DNA of 33,132 nt, taken from Streptomyces bambusae. GTDB taxonomy: Bacteria; Actinomycetota; Actinomycetes; Streptomycetales; Streptomycetaceae. The notes below the pieces were generated by a model that ran no database searches, was not told the DNA's origin, and saw only the letters and a program-made list of their open reading frames with translations. The first letter of the stretch is position 1. Each line of letters begins with the position of its first letter. This document shows, piece by piece, positions 1 to 8,321 of the stretch. The stretch covers positions 1 through 33,132 of the forward strand of contig NZ_WTFF01000036.1 of assembly GCF_019400985.1 (NCBI RefSeq), read 5' to 3'. Position numbers and translations under genes: made by a program.

Positions 1-93
1 AAGGCTCCCAGTAGACGACTGGGTTGATAGGCCAGATGTGGAAGCCCGGTAACGGGTGGAGCTGACTGGTACTAATAGGCCGAGGGCTTGTCC
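1..93 (+). rRNA. 23S ribosomal RNA, 3' end (partial)
   Basis: The window opens inside the last about 90 nt of a 23S rRNA gene. The terminal domain VI sequence with 'GACTGGTACTAATAGGCCGA' and the closing 'GGGCTTGTCC' is the typical actinobacterial 23S 3' end. The exact mature end near 93 is an estimate from the family pattern. The 5' part of the operon lies outside the window. The spacer to the 5S gene is about 80 nt and holds no tRNA. Confidence 0.93.
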
Positions 94-172
94 TCAGTTG
101 CTCGCGTCCACTGTGTTAGTTCTGAAGTAACGAACTCGCCATGCCCGGCAGGCTTGAGTTCAACTTCATAGT

Positions 173-291
173 GTTTCGGTGGTCATAGCGTTAGGGAAAC
201 GCCCGGTTACATTTCGAACCCGGAAGCTAAGCCTTTCAGCGCCGATGGTACTGCAGGGGGGACCCTGTGGGAGAGTAGGACGCCGCCGAAC
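173..291 (+). rRNA. 5S ribosomal RNA
   Basis: About 119 nt with the Streptomyces 5S pattern. It starts 'GTTTCGGTGGTCATAGCG', carries the loop B/C 'CGAACCCGGAAGCTAAG' block and the 'GATGGTACTGCAGGGGGGAC' arm, and ends with 'GACGCCGCCGAAC', which pairs back to the start to form helix I. The ends are set by helix I pairing and could shift by one or two nt. It is co-transcribed with the upstream 23S and followed at once by a terminator. Confidence 0.95.
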
Positions 292-303
292 AATCATTGT
301 GGG

Positions 304-343
304 AAAGCCCCGCACCGATCGTCAGATCTGGTGCGGGGCTTTT
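304..343 (+). terminator. rRNA operon terminator
   Basis: A perfect 13-bp stem (304-316 with 330-342, AAAGCCCCGCACC / GGTGCGGGGCTTT) encloses a 13-nt loop and ends in TTTT. It lies 12 nt after the 5S gene and is a classical intrinsic terminator for the rRNA operon. Confidence 0.93.
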
Positions 344-348
344 CTGCG

Positions 349-377
349 TTCGGGGCACGGGCAGATTCCTGTAGGGT
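349..377 (+). promoter_or_regulatory. candidate promoter of the phosphatidyltransferase gene
   Basis: TTCGGG (349-354), a 17-bp spacer, then TAGGGT (372-377), which fits the TANNNT -10 of vegetative Streptomyces promoters. A start near 384 would leave a 5' UTR of about 34 nt before the GTG at 418. The -35 is a partial match, so this is inference from the pattern only. Confidence 0.4.
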
Positions 378-417
378 CGAGAGGCATCGTTCGCACGTTC
401 ACACTGGAGGCCCCCGG

Positions 418-1008
418 GTGGAGGTCCAGGAGACTCGGGTTCAGACTGACCGAATTTTCACGATCCCGAACATTCTGAGCATGGCGCGGCTCGCCGGCGT
501 ACCCCTGTTCCTGTGGCTGATCCTGGCGGAGCACGACGGCTGGGCGCTTCTCGTGCTCATGCTGAGCGGTGTCAGCGACTACCTCGACGGGAAGCTCGCG
601 CGGAAGTGGAACCAGATCAGCAGCCTCGGCAGGCTGTTGGATCCCGCCGCCGACCGGCTGTACATCCTCTCCACGCTCTTCGGACTGACCTGGCGTGGGA
701 TTCTGCCGCTGTGGCTGACAGTGGCCCTGCTGGCACGCGATGCGATCCTCGCCGTCATGGTGCTGGTGCTGCGCCGGCACGGCTATCCGCCGCCGCAGGT
801 CAACTTTCTCGGCAAGGCTGCCACGTTCAACCTGATGTACGCCTTCCCCTTGCTGCTGTTGAGTGACGGCAGTGGCTGGCTGGCGTGGCTGGCGGCTGTT
901 TTCGGATGGGCGTTCGCCGGATGGGGTACAACCCTCTACTGGTGGGCAGGAATCCTTTACGTGGTACAGGTCCGCCGACTCGTCAAGGCGGACGCCGCGG
1001 CCGATTGA
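418..1008 (+). CDS. CDP-alcohol phosphatidyltransferase, cardiolipin-synthase type
   Basis: A 196-aa integral membrane enzyme that transfers a phosphatidyl group from a CDP-activated lipid. The full CDP-OH-P signature is visible: D54, D57-G58, A61-R62, G71, D75 and D79, giving DG-x2-AR-x8-G-x3-D-x3-D. Several hydrophobic helices follow. The GTG start at 418 is chosen because GGAGG (406-410) sits 7 nt upstream; a longer open frame begins at 331 inside the rRNA terminator and is unlikely. As I remember the family, the gene next to the guanylyltransferase in S. coelicolor (SCO1389) is the eukaryotic-like cardiolipin synthase, and the mycobacterial gene in this slot is pgsA2 (Rv1822). Context therefore favours cardiolipin synthesis (phosphatidylglycerol acceptor) over PG-phosphate synthesis. 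The acceptor cannot be read from sequence. Confidence 0.88.
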   Translation: MEVQETRVQTDRIFTIPNILSMARLAGVPLFLWLILAEHDGWALLVLMLSGVSDYLDGKLARKWNQISSLGRLLDPAADRLYILSTLFGLTWRGILPLWLTVALLARDAILAVMVLVLRRHGYPPPQVNFLGKAATFNLMYAFPLLLLSDGSGWLAWLAAVFGWAFAGWGTTLYWWAGILYVVQVRRLVKADAAAD

Positions 1009-1107
1009 GCTCGCTCGGTGCAGGGTCGCACGGAGGAGATGCGGAACCGGGGTCCGGGACGAGTGAGATCGGCGTGAACGTCGTCTCCCAAGGAGGACTC
1101 TTCCGAC

Positions 1108-3603
1108 ATGAAGGCCGTCGTGATGGCCGGTGGCGAAGGCACACGCCTTCGCCCGATGACCTCGAGCATGCCGAAGCCGCTCCTGCCGGTGGCCAACCGG
1201 CCGATCATGGAGCACGTGCTCAGGCTGCTCAAGCGGCACGGGCTGACCGAGACCGTGGTCACCGTGCAGTTCCTCGCCTCACTCGTGAGGAACTACTTCG
1301 GTGACGGGGAAGAGCTCGGAATGGAGCTCACCTATGCCCTGGAGGAGAAGCCTCTCGGCACTGCCGGCAGCGTGAAGAATGCCGAGGAGGCCTTGAAGGA
1401 CGAGGCGTTCCTGGTGATTTCCGGCGACGCCCTCACCGACTTCGACCTCACCGACCTCATCAACTTCCACAAGGAGAAGGGCGCACTCGTCACGGTGTGC
1501 CTGACCCGGGTGCCCAATCCCCTGGAATTCGGCATCACCATCGTGGACGAGGAGGGCAAGGTCGAGCGGTTCCTGGAGAAGCCGACCTGGGGGCAGGTCT
1601 TCTCGGACACCGTCAACACCGGTATCTACGTCATGGAGCCCGAGGTCTTCAATTACGTGGACCCGGACGTTCCGGTGGACTGGTCCGGCGACGTCTTCCC
1701 GCAGCTGATGAAGGAAGGCAAGCCGATCTACGGATATGTGGCCGAAGGCTACTGGGAGGACGTCGGCACCCACGAGAGCTACGTCAAGGCGCAGGCCGAC
1801 GTGCTCGAGGGCAAGGTCCAGGTCGAGATGGACGGCTTCGAGATCTCGCCCGGGGTCTGGGTCGCCGAAGGCGCCGAGGTGCACCCCGACGCGGTGCTGC
1901 GCGGGCCGCTGTACATCGGCGACTACGCCAAGGTCGAGGCCGGCGCGGAGATCCGGGAGCACACCGTCGTCGGCTCCAACGTGGTCGTCAAGACCGGTGC
2001 CTTCCTGCACAAGGCCGTCGTCCACGACAACGTGTACATCGGTCCCCACAGCAACCTGCGCGGCTGCGTGATCGGCAAGAACACCGACATCATGCGGGCG
2101 GCCCGGATCGAGGACGGCGCCGTCATCGGTGACGAGTGCCTGGTCGGTGAGGAATCGATCGTCCAGGGGAACGTCCGCGTGTACCCCTTCAAGACGATCG
2201 AGGCCGGCGCATTCGTCAACACCTCGGTGATCTGGGAGTCGAGGGGGCAGGCGCACCTGTTCGGCGCCCGCGGCGTCTCCGGCATCCTGAACGTGGAGAT
2301 CACCCCGGAGCTGGCGGTCCGGCTCGCCGGCGCGTACGCCACCACGCTGAAGAAGGGGTCGACCGTCACCACCGCCCGCGACCACTCGCGTGGTGCGCGG
2401 GCGCTGAAGCGTGCCGTCATCTCCGCGCTCCAGGCCAGCGCCATAGACGTGCGCGACCTGGAGAACGTACCGCTGCCGGTGGCCCGGCAGCAGACCGCGC
2501 GCGGCAGCGCCGGCGGGATCATGATCCGGACCTCGCCCGGTGTGCCGGACTCGGTGGACATCATGTTCCTGGACGAGCGGGGCGCCGACCTCTCGCAGGC
2601 CCAGCAGCGCAAGCTGGACCGGGTGTACGCGCGCCAGGAGTACCGGCGTGCGTTCCCGGGCGAGATCGGCGACCTGCAGTTCCCCTCCAGCGTCTTCGAC
2701 TCCTACACGGGCTCGCTGCTGCGCCGGGTGGACACGACCGGCATCGCGGACGCGGGGCTGAAGGTGGTCGTGGACGCGTCCAACGGCAGTGCCGGGCTCG
2801 TGCTGCCCAGCCTGCTCGGGCGGCTCGGCGTCGACGCACTGACGATCAACCCCGGCCTGGACGAGACCAGGCCGACCGAGACGGCGGAGTCGCGGCGGTC
2901 CGGTCTGGTACGGCTCGGCGAGATCGTGGCCTCGGCGCGGGCGGCCTTCGGCGTGCGCTTCGACCCGGTCGGCGAGCGGATCTCGCTGGTGGACGAGCGC
3001 GGCCGGATCATCGAGGACGACCGGGCGCTGCTGGTGCTGCTGGACCTGGTCGCCGCCGAGAAGCGCAGCGGCCGCGTGGCCCTGCCGGTGACCACGACGC
3101 GGATCGCCGAGCAGGTGGCGGCGTACCACGGCACGCAGGTGGAGTGGACGACGACCTCGCCGGACGATCTGACCCGGGTGGGCCGGGCCGAGGGGACCAT
3201 CTTCGGCGGCGACGGCCGGGGCGGGTTCATCGTGCCGGAGTTCAGCAGCGTCTTCGACGGCTCGGCGGCGTTCGTGCAGCTCATCGGGCTGGTGGCGCGT
3301 ACGCAGCTCACGCTGAGCCAGATCGACGCCCGCATACCGCGAGCCCATGTCCTCAAGCGGGACGTACCGACGCCGTGGGCCGTCAAGGGCCTCGTGATGC
3401 GCCGGGTGGTGGAGGCGGCCGGGCAGCGGCACGTGGACACCACCGACGGGGTGCGCGTGGTCGAGGCCGACGGACGCTGGGCACTGGTCCTGCCCGACCC
3501 GGCGGAGGCGGTGACGCACCTGTGGGCCGAGGGCCCCGACGACGCGTCCGCGCAGGCACTGCTGGACGAGTGGGCGGCGGTGGTGGACGGCGCCGGCCGG
3601 TGA
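1108..3603 (+). CDS. Mannose-1-phosphate guanylyltransferase-like fusion (nucleotidyltransferase, left-handed beta-helix, degenerate phosphohexomutase)
   Basis: An 831-aa three-part protein. Residues 1-232 form a nucleotidyltransferase with the '[11 protein letters not shown]' loop (8-18), 'MPKPLLP' (21-27, K23) and metal-binding D107 in 'SGDAL'; this part should make an NDP-sugar, probably GDP-mannose. Residues about 250-375 are hexapeptide (left-handed beta-helix) repeats. Residues about 385-831 have the phosphoglucomutase / phosphomannomutase fold, but the catalytic motifs are altered. The phosphoserine loop reads 'RTSPG' (474-478) instead of TASHN, the metal loop 'FDPVGER' (618-624) replaces DGDADR, and the sugar loop is 'GGDGRGG' (700-706). 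The mutase half is therefore probably not a working mutase. ATG at 1108 has AGGAGG 11 nt upstream (1091-1096). It stands in a conserved actinobacterial position beside the lipid synthase. Substrate assignment follows family annotation only. Confidence 0.85.
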   Translation: MKAVVMAGGEGTRLRPMTSSMPKPLLPVANRPIMEHVLRLLKRHGLTETVVTVQFLASLVRNYFGDGEELGMELTYALEEKPLGTAGSVKNAEEALKDEAFLVISGDALTDFDLTDLINFHKEKGALVTVCLTRVPNPLEFGITIVDEEGKVERFLEKPTWGQVFSDTVNTGIYVMEPEVFNYVDPDVPVDWSGDVFPQLMKEGKPIYGYVAEGYWEDVGTHESYVKAQADVLEGKVQVEMDGFEISPGVWVAEGAEVHPDAVLRGPLYIGDYAKVEAGAEIREHTVVGSNVVVKTGAFLHKAVVHDNVYIGPHSNLRGCVIGKNTDIMRAARIEDGAVIGDECLVGEESIVQGNVRVYPFKTIEAGAFVNTSVIWESRGQAHLFGARGVSGILNVEITPELAVRLAGAYATTLKKGSTVTTARDHSRGARALKRAVISALQASAIDVRDLENVPLPVARQQTARGSAGGIMIRTSPGVPDSVDIMFLDERGADLSQAQQRKLDRVYARQEYRRAFPGEIGDLQFPSSVFDSYTGSLLRRVDTTGIADAGLKVVVDASNGSAGLVLPSLLGRLGVDALTINPGLDETRPTETAESRRSGLVRLGEIVASARAAFGVRFDPVGERISLVDERGRIIEDDRALLVLLDLVAAEKRSGRVALPVTTTRIAEQVAAYHGTQVEWTTTSPDDLTRVGRAEGTIFGGDGRGGFIVPEFSSVFDGSAAFVQLIGLVARTQLTLSQIDARIPRAHVLKRDVPTPWAVKGLVMRRVVEAAGQRHVDTTDGVRVVEADGRWALVLPDPAEAVTHLWAEGPDDASAQALLDEWAAVVDGAGR

Positions 3604-3618
3604 GCGGACGGTGACGCG

Positions 3619-3666
3619 CGTCCCGTGGGGCGGTCGGCTTCCGGCCGCCTTCCGTCCCACGGGACG
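3619..3666 (+). terminator. hairpin downstream of the nucleotidyltransferase
   Basis: An 11-bp perfect outer stem (3619-3629 with 3656-3666, CGTCCCGTGGG / CCCACGGGACG), with a further GGCGG/CCGCC pairing inside. It lies about 15 nt after the stop at 3603 and has no T-tract, as is common for actinobacterial terminators. It separates this gene from the DUF881 operon. Confidence 0.6.
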
Positions 3667-3710
3667 GGCGCATTCGGTGTCGGCGCCGGCGACGTGCGAC
3701 GATGTGCGGC

Positions 3711-4613
3711 ATGTCGCAGCCGCCCACCAACCGGAGCCCGGCCGCCCCGTCGGCGCGTCCGGACGCCTCCATGTCGCTGCTGACCCATGTGATGGACCAC
3801 AGCCTCGACGAGGGCTATGCGGAGGCCGCGGCCCGGCGTGAGGCGGAGGGGACGACGGGCCTGCCACGGTCCCTCAAGGCCAAGCTCGGCCTCGCGGCCG
3901 GCCTGGTGGTCGCCGCCATGGTCGTCACGCTCGGTGCGGCGCAGGCGCGGATAGAGGCGCCGGTGCTCGCCAAGGAGCGGGCGGAGCTGATCGACCGGGT
4001 GCAGCGGGCCGACGACCGGGTCGACGGCCTGGAGAAGGACATCGAGCGGCTGCGCGCCGACGTCGCGCGCCGCCAGCGTGAGGCCCTCAAGCAGCACGGC
4101 GTCGACGACCGGGGGCGGCTGGTGGCGCTGCTGTCCGGGGCGACCGAGGTGCGCGGGCCCGGGGTCAAGCTCGTCGTGGACGACGCCAAGGGCGCGTCGG
4201 CGAGCGGTGGGGGACCCCGGGAGAACACCGGCTTCTCCGACACCGGCCGGGTGCGCGACCGTGACATGCAGCGGATCGTCAACGGTCTGTGGCAGGCGGG
4301 CGCCGAGGCGGTCTCGATCAACGGCCAGCGGCTGACGGCCCTGTCGGCGATCCGGGCGGCCGGCGACGCGATACTGGTCGACAACAAACCCCTGGTGCCG
4401 CCGTACGAGGTGCTGGCGGTCGGCGACAAGAAGCGGCTGAGCACCGGTTTCCAGGACAGCGCGGACGGTCAGTACCTCCATGTGCTGCAGGAGAACTACG
4501 GCATCCGGGCCACCCTCACTCCCGAGAACGAGGTACGGGTGCCGCCCGCGTCGAGTCTGGCCGTACGGACGGCAACAGCAGGAGCAGCAGAGCCGAAGAA
4601 GGGTGCATCGTGA
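3711..4613 (+). CDS. DUF881 membrane-anchored protein (first paralogue)
   Basis: A 300-aa protein with a short cytoplasmic N-terminus, one transmembrane helix (about 58-79), a charged coiled coil (about 84-126) and an extracellular DUF881 domain (about 135-290). DUF881 proteins flank the small basic protein in most actinobacteria; a link to envelope or division functions is inferred from that position, and the biochemical role is not known. Start choice: ATG 3711 has no Shine-Dalgarno, but GACGAT (3698-3703) lies 7 nt upstream, as in a leaderless transcript. An in-frame ATG at 3702 would overlap that hexamer. It overlaps the next gene by 4 nt (GTGA), so the pair is translationally coupled. 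Confidence 0.87.
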   Translation: MSQPPTNRSPAAPSARPDASMSLLTHVMDHSLDEGYAEAAARREAEGTTGLPRSLKAKLGLAAGLVVAAMVVTLGAAQARIEAPVLAKERAELIDRVQRADDRVDGLEKDIERLRADVARRQREALKQHGVDDRGRLVALLSGATEVRGPGVKLVVDDAKGASASGGGPRENTGFSDTGRVRDRDMQRIVNGLWQAGAEAVSINGQRLTALSAIRAAGDAILVDNKPLVPPYEVLAVGDKKRLSTGFQDSADGQYLHVLQENYGIRATLTPENEVRVPPASSLAVRTATAGAAEPKKGAS

Positions 4614-4942
4614 TCGCGGTACTGGGCCTCGTGGTCGGAGTGGTGGTCGGACTTCTGGTCCGGCCCGAGGTGCCGGCCGTCGTCGAACCGTATCTGCCGA
4701 TCGCCGTGGTCGCAGCGCTCGACGCGGTGTTCGGCGGCCTGCGCGCGATGCTGGACGGGATCTTCGTGGACAAGGTCTTCGTGGTCTCGTTCCTGTCCAA
4801 CGTCGTGGTGGCGGCGCTGATCGTCTTCCTCGGCGACAAGCTCGGCGTCGGCGCCCAGCTGTCCACGGGCGTGGTCGTCGTCCTCGGCATCCGCATCTTC
4901 TCCAACGCCGCGGCCATCCGCCGGCACGTGTTCCGGGCGTGA
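4610..4942 (+). CDS. sbp: Small basic protein (DUF1290) membrane protein
   Basis: A 110-aa highly hydrophobic protein with three or so membrane segments and the conserved middle 'YLPIAVVAALDAVFGG'. It belongs to DUF1290, named after B. subtilis Sbp, which is encoded just upstream of ftsA/ftsZ. GTG 4610 overlaps the TGA of the preceding DUF881 gene (4611-4613) and no separate ribosome site is needed. The DUF881-sbp-DUF881 trio is conserved through actinobacteria, suggesting the three products form one membrane complex; this is inference from synteny. Confidence 0.88.
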   Translation: MIAVLGLVVGVVVGLLVRPEVPAVVEPYLPIAVVAALDAVFGGLRAMLDGIFVDKVFVVSFLSNVVVAALIVFLGDKLGVGAQLSTGVVVVLGIRIFSNAAAIRRHVFRA

Positions 4943-4947
4943 CACCG

Positions 4948-5811
4948 ATGAGTACGAACGACACTCCCCCCGAGCAGCCCCAGCAGCCCGAGCAGCCGCA
5001 CCGGCCCGAGCAGCCCGAGCCGGCGGTCCGGCCCGAGCAGCCCGAGAAGGCCGAACAGCCCGAGCAGACCGAGCCGCCGGCCCCGCCCGAGCAGACCGGC
5101 CGGCAGCGGCTGGCGGACGGGCTGTGGCCGCCGCGGCTGAGCCGCGCCCAACTCGTGGTCGCACTCCTGCTGTTCGTCCTGGGCCTGGGCCTGGCCATCC
5201 AGGTCAGCTCCAACAGCGAGTCCAGCGCGCTGCGCGGCGCCCGCCAGGAGGACCTGGTGCGCATCCTCGACGAGCTGGACGGGCGTACCAAGCGCCTGGA
5301 GGACGAGAAGCAGCAGCTGGAGGACCAGCGCAGGGAACTGCAGAACAGTTCCAACCAGGCCGACGAGGCCCGCAGGCAGACCGTGGAGAAGGAGCGCCAA
5401 CTGGGCATCCTGGCGGGTACGGTGGCAGCACAGGGTCCGGGCATCACGCTGAAGATCTCCGATCCCCAGGGCCACGTGCAGTCGGACATGCTGCTGGACG
5501 CCATCCAGGAGCTGCGGGCGGCCGGGGCCGAGGCGATCCAGATCAACGGCGTGCGGGTCGTGGCGAGCTCGTACTTCTCGGACGAGGCCGGCGGGGTCGC
5601 CATCGACGGTAGGAAGATCACGCAACCCTACGAGTTCAGGGTCATCGGCAAGCCGCAGGATCTGGAGCCGGCGCTGAACATTCCCGGAGGCGTCATCCAG
5701 ACGTTGGAGAAGGAGCAGGCCACAGCCACGGTCACCCGCTCCCCGAAGATCGTTGTGGATGCCTTGCGGCCGGCGAAGCAGCCTGACTACGCTCGGTCGT
5801 CATCGTCATGA
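4948..5811 (+). CDS. DUF881 membrane-anchored protein (second paralogue) with Pro-Glu-Gln-rich N-terminus
   Basis: A 287-aa protein. Residues about 7-50 are a low-complexity tail built of 'PEQP'-type units encoded by imperfect CCCGAGCAG-containing DNA repeats (4969-5098). A transmembrane helix follows (about 66-86), then a coiled coil (about 100-152) and the DUF881 domain (about 155-280). With the helix orientation expected for the family, the PEQ tail is cytoplasmic and the DUF881 domain extracellular. ATG 4948 lies 5 nt after the sbp stop, and no good SD is visible apart from the coupling. In mycobacteria the next gene in this block is gcvH; here a 190-bp gap leads straight to the FHA gene. 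Confidence 0.86.
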   Translation: MSTNDTPPEQPQQPEQPHRPEQPEPAVRPEQPEKAEQPEQTEPPAPPEQTGRQRLADGLWPPRLSRAQLVVALLLFVLGLGLAIQVSSNSESSALRGARQEDLVRILDELDGRTKRLEDEKQQLEDQRRELQNSSNQADEARRQTVEKERQLGILAGTVAAQGPGITLKISDPQGHVQSDMLLDAIQELRAAGAEAIQINGVRVVASSYFSDEAGGVAIDGRKITQPYEFRVIGKPQDLEPALNIPGGVIQTLEKEQATATVTRSPKIVVDALRPAKQPDYARSSSS

Positions 5812-6001
5812 GATGGAGTGACGTGTGGGACGACTCACGTGGGCGGATGCCTGCGGGGGGTCGGCGCACCGAACAAGTAGTGCGTGGTGGAAACTGTCTG
5901 GTGGTTACGGACGTTGTGAGTATGTCCGGGTCGGCAGGTGTGTGCAGTCGGAGTTCGTCCTGCCCCACGGGCGGGTCTGTTTCGGTCAAGGGGAATCGCC
6001 C

Positions 6002-6832
6002 GTGAAGTTGTTTGAGAAGTTGTTCGGCAAGAAGAACCGCGAGGAAAGCGGCGCCAGGCACCGTGCCGGGCACGGTGAGGCGGAGGGCCAGGGCGAGCGG
6101 CCGCTCTTCCGGGACGAGGTCACCGGCGCGGGTGACGTTCCCGGCGGGCACGGTGCGCCGTCCGCCGACCCGTCGGCGGCGGGCCGCATAGGTTTCGGCG
6201 GACCGTCGAGCGCAGGTGCGGGCGGTGGGTACAACCCCGACCCGTACGCCACCAGTACCTCCGCGGGGCAGCCGCGGGGCGAGGAGCCGTCGATGTCGGG
6301 CGAGCAGGTCTGCAGCAGGTGTGGCCACCGCAGCGACGCGGCCAGCCGGTTCTGCTCCAACTGCGGTGCGCCGCTGCGGGCGGGTCTGACGCCGGAGCGC
6401 GCCTCCGAGACCACGTCCACCATCTCGATCTCCGGCCTGGAGGCCTACGAGGCCGAGGCGGGCGGACAGCACGTGTCGTCGGCGCTGTCCCCCGAGGCCC
6501 AGGCCGCGGTGGAGGCCCTGCCGCCCGGCTCCGCGCTGCTCATCGTGCGCCGCGGGCCGAACTCGGGCAGCCGCTTCCTGCTGGACGGCGAGCTGACCAC
6601 GGCGGGCCGGCATCCGCAGAGCGACATCTTCCTGGACGACGTGACCGTCTCCCGGCGCCACGTCGAGTTCCGCCGGACCCAGGAAGGCGGCTTCACCGTC
6701 GCCGACGTCGGCAGCCTCAACGGAACGTACGTCAACCGCGAGCCCATCGACTCGGTCGCCCTGCACAACGGCGACGAGGTGCAGATCGGCAAGTACCGGC
6801 TGGTCTTCTACGCGAGCCAGCGAGCCGTCTGA
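6002..6832 (+). CDS. garA: GarA/OdhI-type FHA domain regulator with N-terminal zinc ribbon
   Basis: A 276-aa cytoplasmic protein. Residues 1-100 are a Gly/Pro-rich extension and 104-121 a zinc ribbon (C104-x2-C107-x10-C118-x2-C121). The 'ETTS' motif (136-139) has the two adjacent threonines phosphorylated by PknB/PknG in GarA and OdhI. Residues about 180-270 form the FHA domain with GR (202-203), S217-RRH and N240-G. In the known family the phosphorylated tail folds onto its own FHA domain and releases 2-oxoglutarate dehydrogenase and glutamate-metabolism enzymes. GTG 6002 is supported by AAGGGGA (5988-5994) 7 nt upstream. Mycobacterial GarA (about 160 aa) lacks the long N-terminal part with the ribbon. 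The position before FtsR matches Rv1827-Rv1828. Confidence 0.88.
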   Translation: MKLFEKLFGKKNREESGARHRAGHGEAEGQGERPLFRDEVTGAGDVPGGHGAPSADPSAAGRIGFGGPSSAGAGGGYNPDPYATSTSAGQPRGEEPSMSGEQVCSRCGHRSDAASRFCSNCGAPLRAGLTPERASETTSTISISGLEAYEAEAGGQHVSSALSPEAQAAVEALPPGSALLIVRRGPNSGSRFLLDGELTTAGRHPQSDIFLDDVTVSRRHVEFRRTQEGGFTVADVGSLNGTYVNREPIDSVALHNGDEVQIGKYRLVFYASQRAV

Positions 6833-6845
6833 CTCCCCCGGACTC

Positions 6846-6884
6846 TCCCCCGGCCACCGCTGGGGGACACCCCCTCCGGGGGGA
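6846..6884. repeat. C/G-run small inverted element in the FHA - ftsR gap
   Basis: Alternating C5-6 and G5-6 runs (CCCCCGG, CCCCCGGCCACCGCTGGGGG, ACCCCCTCCGGGGGG) that can fold into two small hairpins. A related stretch with the 'ACCGCTGGGGGA' core occurs at about 15880-15895, before the GCS2 gene. From memory such elements are scattered through Streptomyces genomes. It may reduce transcription between garA and ftsR; no T-tract follows. Confidence 0.45.
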
Positions 6885-6899
6885 CATCAGGGAAGGTCC

Positions 6900-7631
6900 A
6901 TGCTGCGTACACCGACGGGCGGTGCCGGGAACGGCGCCGCCGGCCCGGCCGGGCGGCTGGTGAGCATCGGCACGGTGCTCAACCAGCTGCGTGAAGAGTT
7001 CCCGGACGTCACGATCTCCAAGATCCGCTTCCTGGAGGCGGAGGGGCTCGTGGAGCCCAGCCGCACCCCGTCCGGGTACCGCAAGTTCAGCCCGGCCGAC
7101 GTGGAGCGGCTCGGGCAGATCCTGCGCCTGCAGCGGGACCACTACCTGCCGCTCAAGGTCATCCGGGAGCAGCTCGACGGGCGGGCCCCGGGCGAGCCGG
7201 TCCGGATCCCCGCCCCGTCCCCGCACGGCGACGCCGCCTCCGAGGGGCCGGAGCGGCCCACCGCGGCGCGGGTCGGGCGGGCCGAGCTGCTGGCCGCCGC
7301 CGAGGTGGAGGAGGACCGGCTGGCGGAGTGGGAGTCGTACGGCCTGGTCGCCGAGGCCGAGGGCGGTGGTTTCGACGCCGAGGCGGTGACCGTGGCGCGC
7401 CTGGTCGCCGATCTGGGCCGGTTCGGGCTGGAGCCCCGGCACCTGCGCGCCATGAAGGCCGCCGCGGAGCGGGAGGCCGGCCTGGTCGAGCAGGTGGTGG
7501 CGCCGCTGCGGCGGCACCGGAACCCGCAGACCAGGGCGCACGCGGAGGCCACCCTGAAGGAGCTGGCCGGGCTGTCCGTGCGGCTGCACGAAGCGCTGGT
7601 GCAGTCCGCTCTCGGGGTGCGGCTGCACTGA
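6900..7631 (+). CDS. ftsR: MerR-family regulator FtsR
   Basis: A 243-aa protein with a MerR-type winged helix at about 19-90 ('VSIGTVLNQL', 'ISKIRFLEAEGLVEPSRTPS', 'GYRKFSPADVERL') and a long helical C-terminal region in place of a metal-binding domain. It is the orthologue, by sequence pattern and position, of Rv1828 and corynebacterial FtsR, which activates ftsZ. ATG 6900 has AGGGAAGG ending 3 nt upstream, a tight spacing. A GTG at 6960 ('VSIGTV...') would also give a complete DNA-binding domain, so the N-terminal 20 residues are less certain. It has no ligand-binding cysteines, so it is not a metal sensor. Confidence 0.86.
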   Translation: MLRTPTGGAGNGAAGPAGRLVSIGTVLNQLREEFPDVTISKIRFLEAEGLVEPSRTPSGYRKFSPADVERLGQILRLQRDHYLPLKVIREQLDGRAPGEPVRIPAPSPHGDAASEGPERPTAARVGRAELLAAAEVEEDRLAEWESYGLVAEAEGGGFDAEAVTVARLVADLGRFGLEPRHLRAMKAAAEREAGLVEQVVAPLRRHRNPQTRAHAEATLKELAGLSVRLHEALVQSALGVRLH

Positions 7632-7706
7632 CGTGCGGGACGCGCCAGGGGGCGCGGCGCCGGCCCCGACTACCCAAACCTGCCGGGCAGGTCCTAGGGT
7701 TGCTGT

Positions 7707-8180
7707 GTGAACGAGCTCGACGTTGTGGGTGTCCGGGTGGAAATGCCCTCCAACCAGCCGATCGTGCTCCTGCGCGAAGTGGGAGGCGACCGGTACCTCC
7801 CCATCTGGATCGGCCCGGGGGAGGCCACCGCCATCGCCTTCGCGCAACAGGGCATGGCCCCGGCGCGGCCGCTGACGCACGACCTGTTCAAGGACGTGCT
7901 GGAGGCGATCGGCGAGGAGCTCTCCGAGGTCCGGATCACGGATCTGCGCGAGGGCGTCTTCTATGCGGAGCTCGTCTTCGCCAGCGGGGTCGAGGTGAGC
8001 GCGCGTCCGTCGGACGCCATAGCGCTGGCCCTGCGTACGGGGACGCCGATCTACGGGAGCGACGGCGTGCTGGACGACGCCGGCATCGCGATCCCGGACG
8101 AGCAGGAGGACGAGGTGGAGAAGTTCCGCGAGTTCCTCGACCAGATCTCGCCCGAGGACTTCGGGACCAGCAACCAGTAG
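7707..8180 (+). CDS. Bifunctional nuclease (BFN) family protein
   Basis: A 157-aa protein of the bifunctional nuclease / DUF151 family, counterpart of Rv1829. It starts 'MNELDVVGVRVEMPSNQPIV' and keeps the family core 'LPIWIGPGEATAI', 'RPLTHDLF', 'ARPSDAIALALR'. Plant members degrade RNA and DNA; the bacterial role is not settled. GTG 7707 has no SD, but TAGGGT (7695-7700) sits 6 nt upstream, which points to a leaderless transcript. It lies between two MerR genes as in mycobacteria. Confidence 0.88.
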   Translation: MNELDVVGVRVEMPSNQPIVLLREVGGDRYLPIWIGPGEATAIAFAQQGMAPARPLTHDLFKDVLEAIGEELSEVRITDLREGVFYAELVFASGVEVSARPSDAIALALRTGTPIYGSDGVLDDAGIAIPDEQEDEVEKFREFLDQISPEDFGTSNQ

Positions 8181-8284
8181 GGCTTCCGGCCGGCCGGTCA
8201 GGGCATGCGAAACGTCCGAAATGCGGCGTTATCAGCCCATTCGAGTAGCCTTTCCCTGCAATGGGATACGTGAAACCACTCTCA

Positions 8285-8299
8285 GGGTGATTATCACCC
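8285..8299. promoter_or_regulatory. perfect 15-bp palindrome upstream of the second merR promoter
   Basis: GGGTGATTATCACCC, with 7-bp arms around a single T, centred at 8292. It ends 22 bp before the -35 element at 8322. Its position and symmetry suggest an operator, possibly for the MerR protein encoded just downstream or for an activator. No family-specific motif is recognised. Confidence 0.55.
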
Positions 8300-8321
8300 G
8301 GCGTGCCGAGTGTGGCGATCG

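Noticed and set aside
331..417. Upstream extension of the phosphatidyltransferase
   Set aside because: It would begin inside the rRNA terminator; GTG 418 has a well-placed Shine-Dalgarno.
179..478. 99-aa ORF across the 5S gene
   Set aside because: It overlaps 5S rRNA and the terminator.
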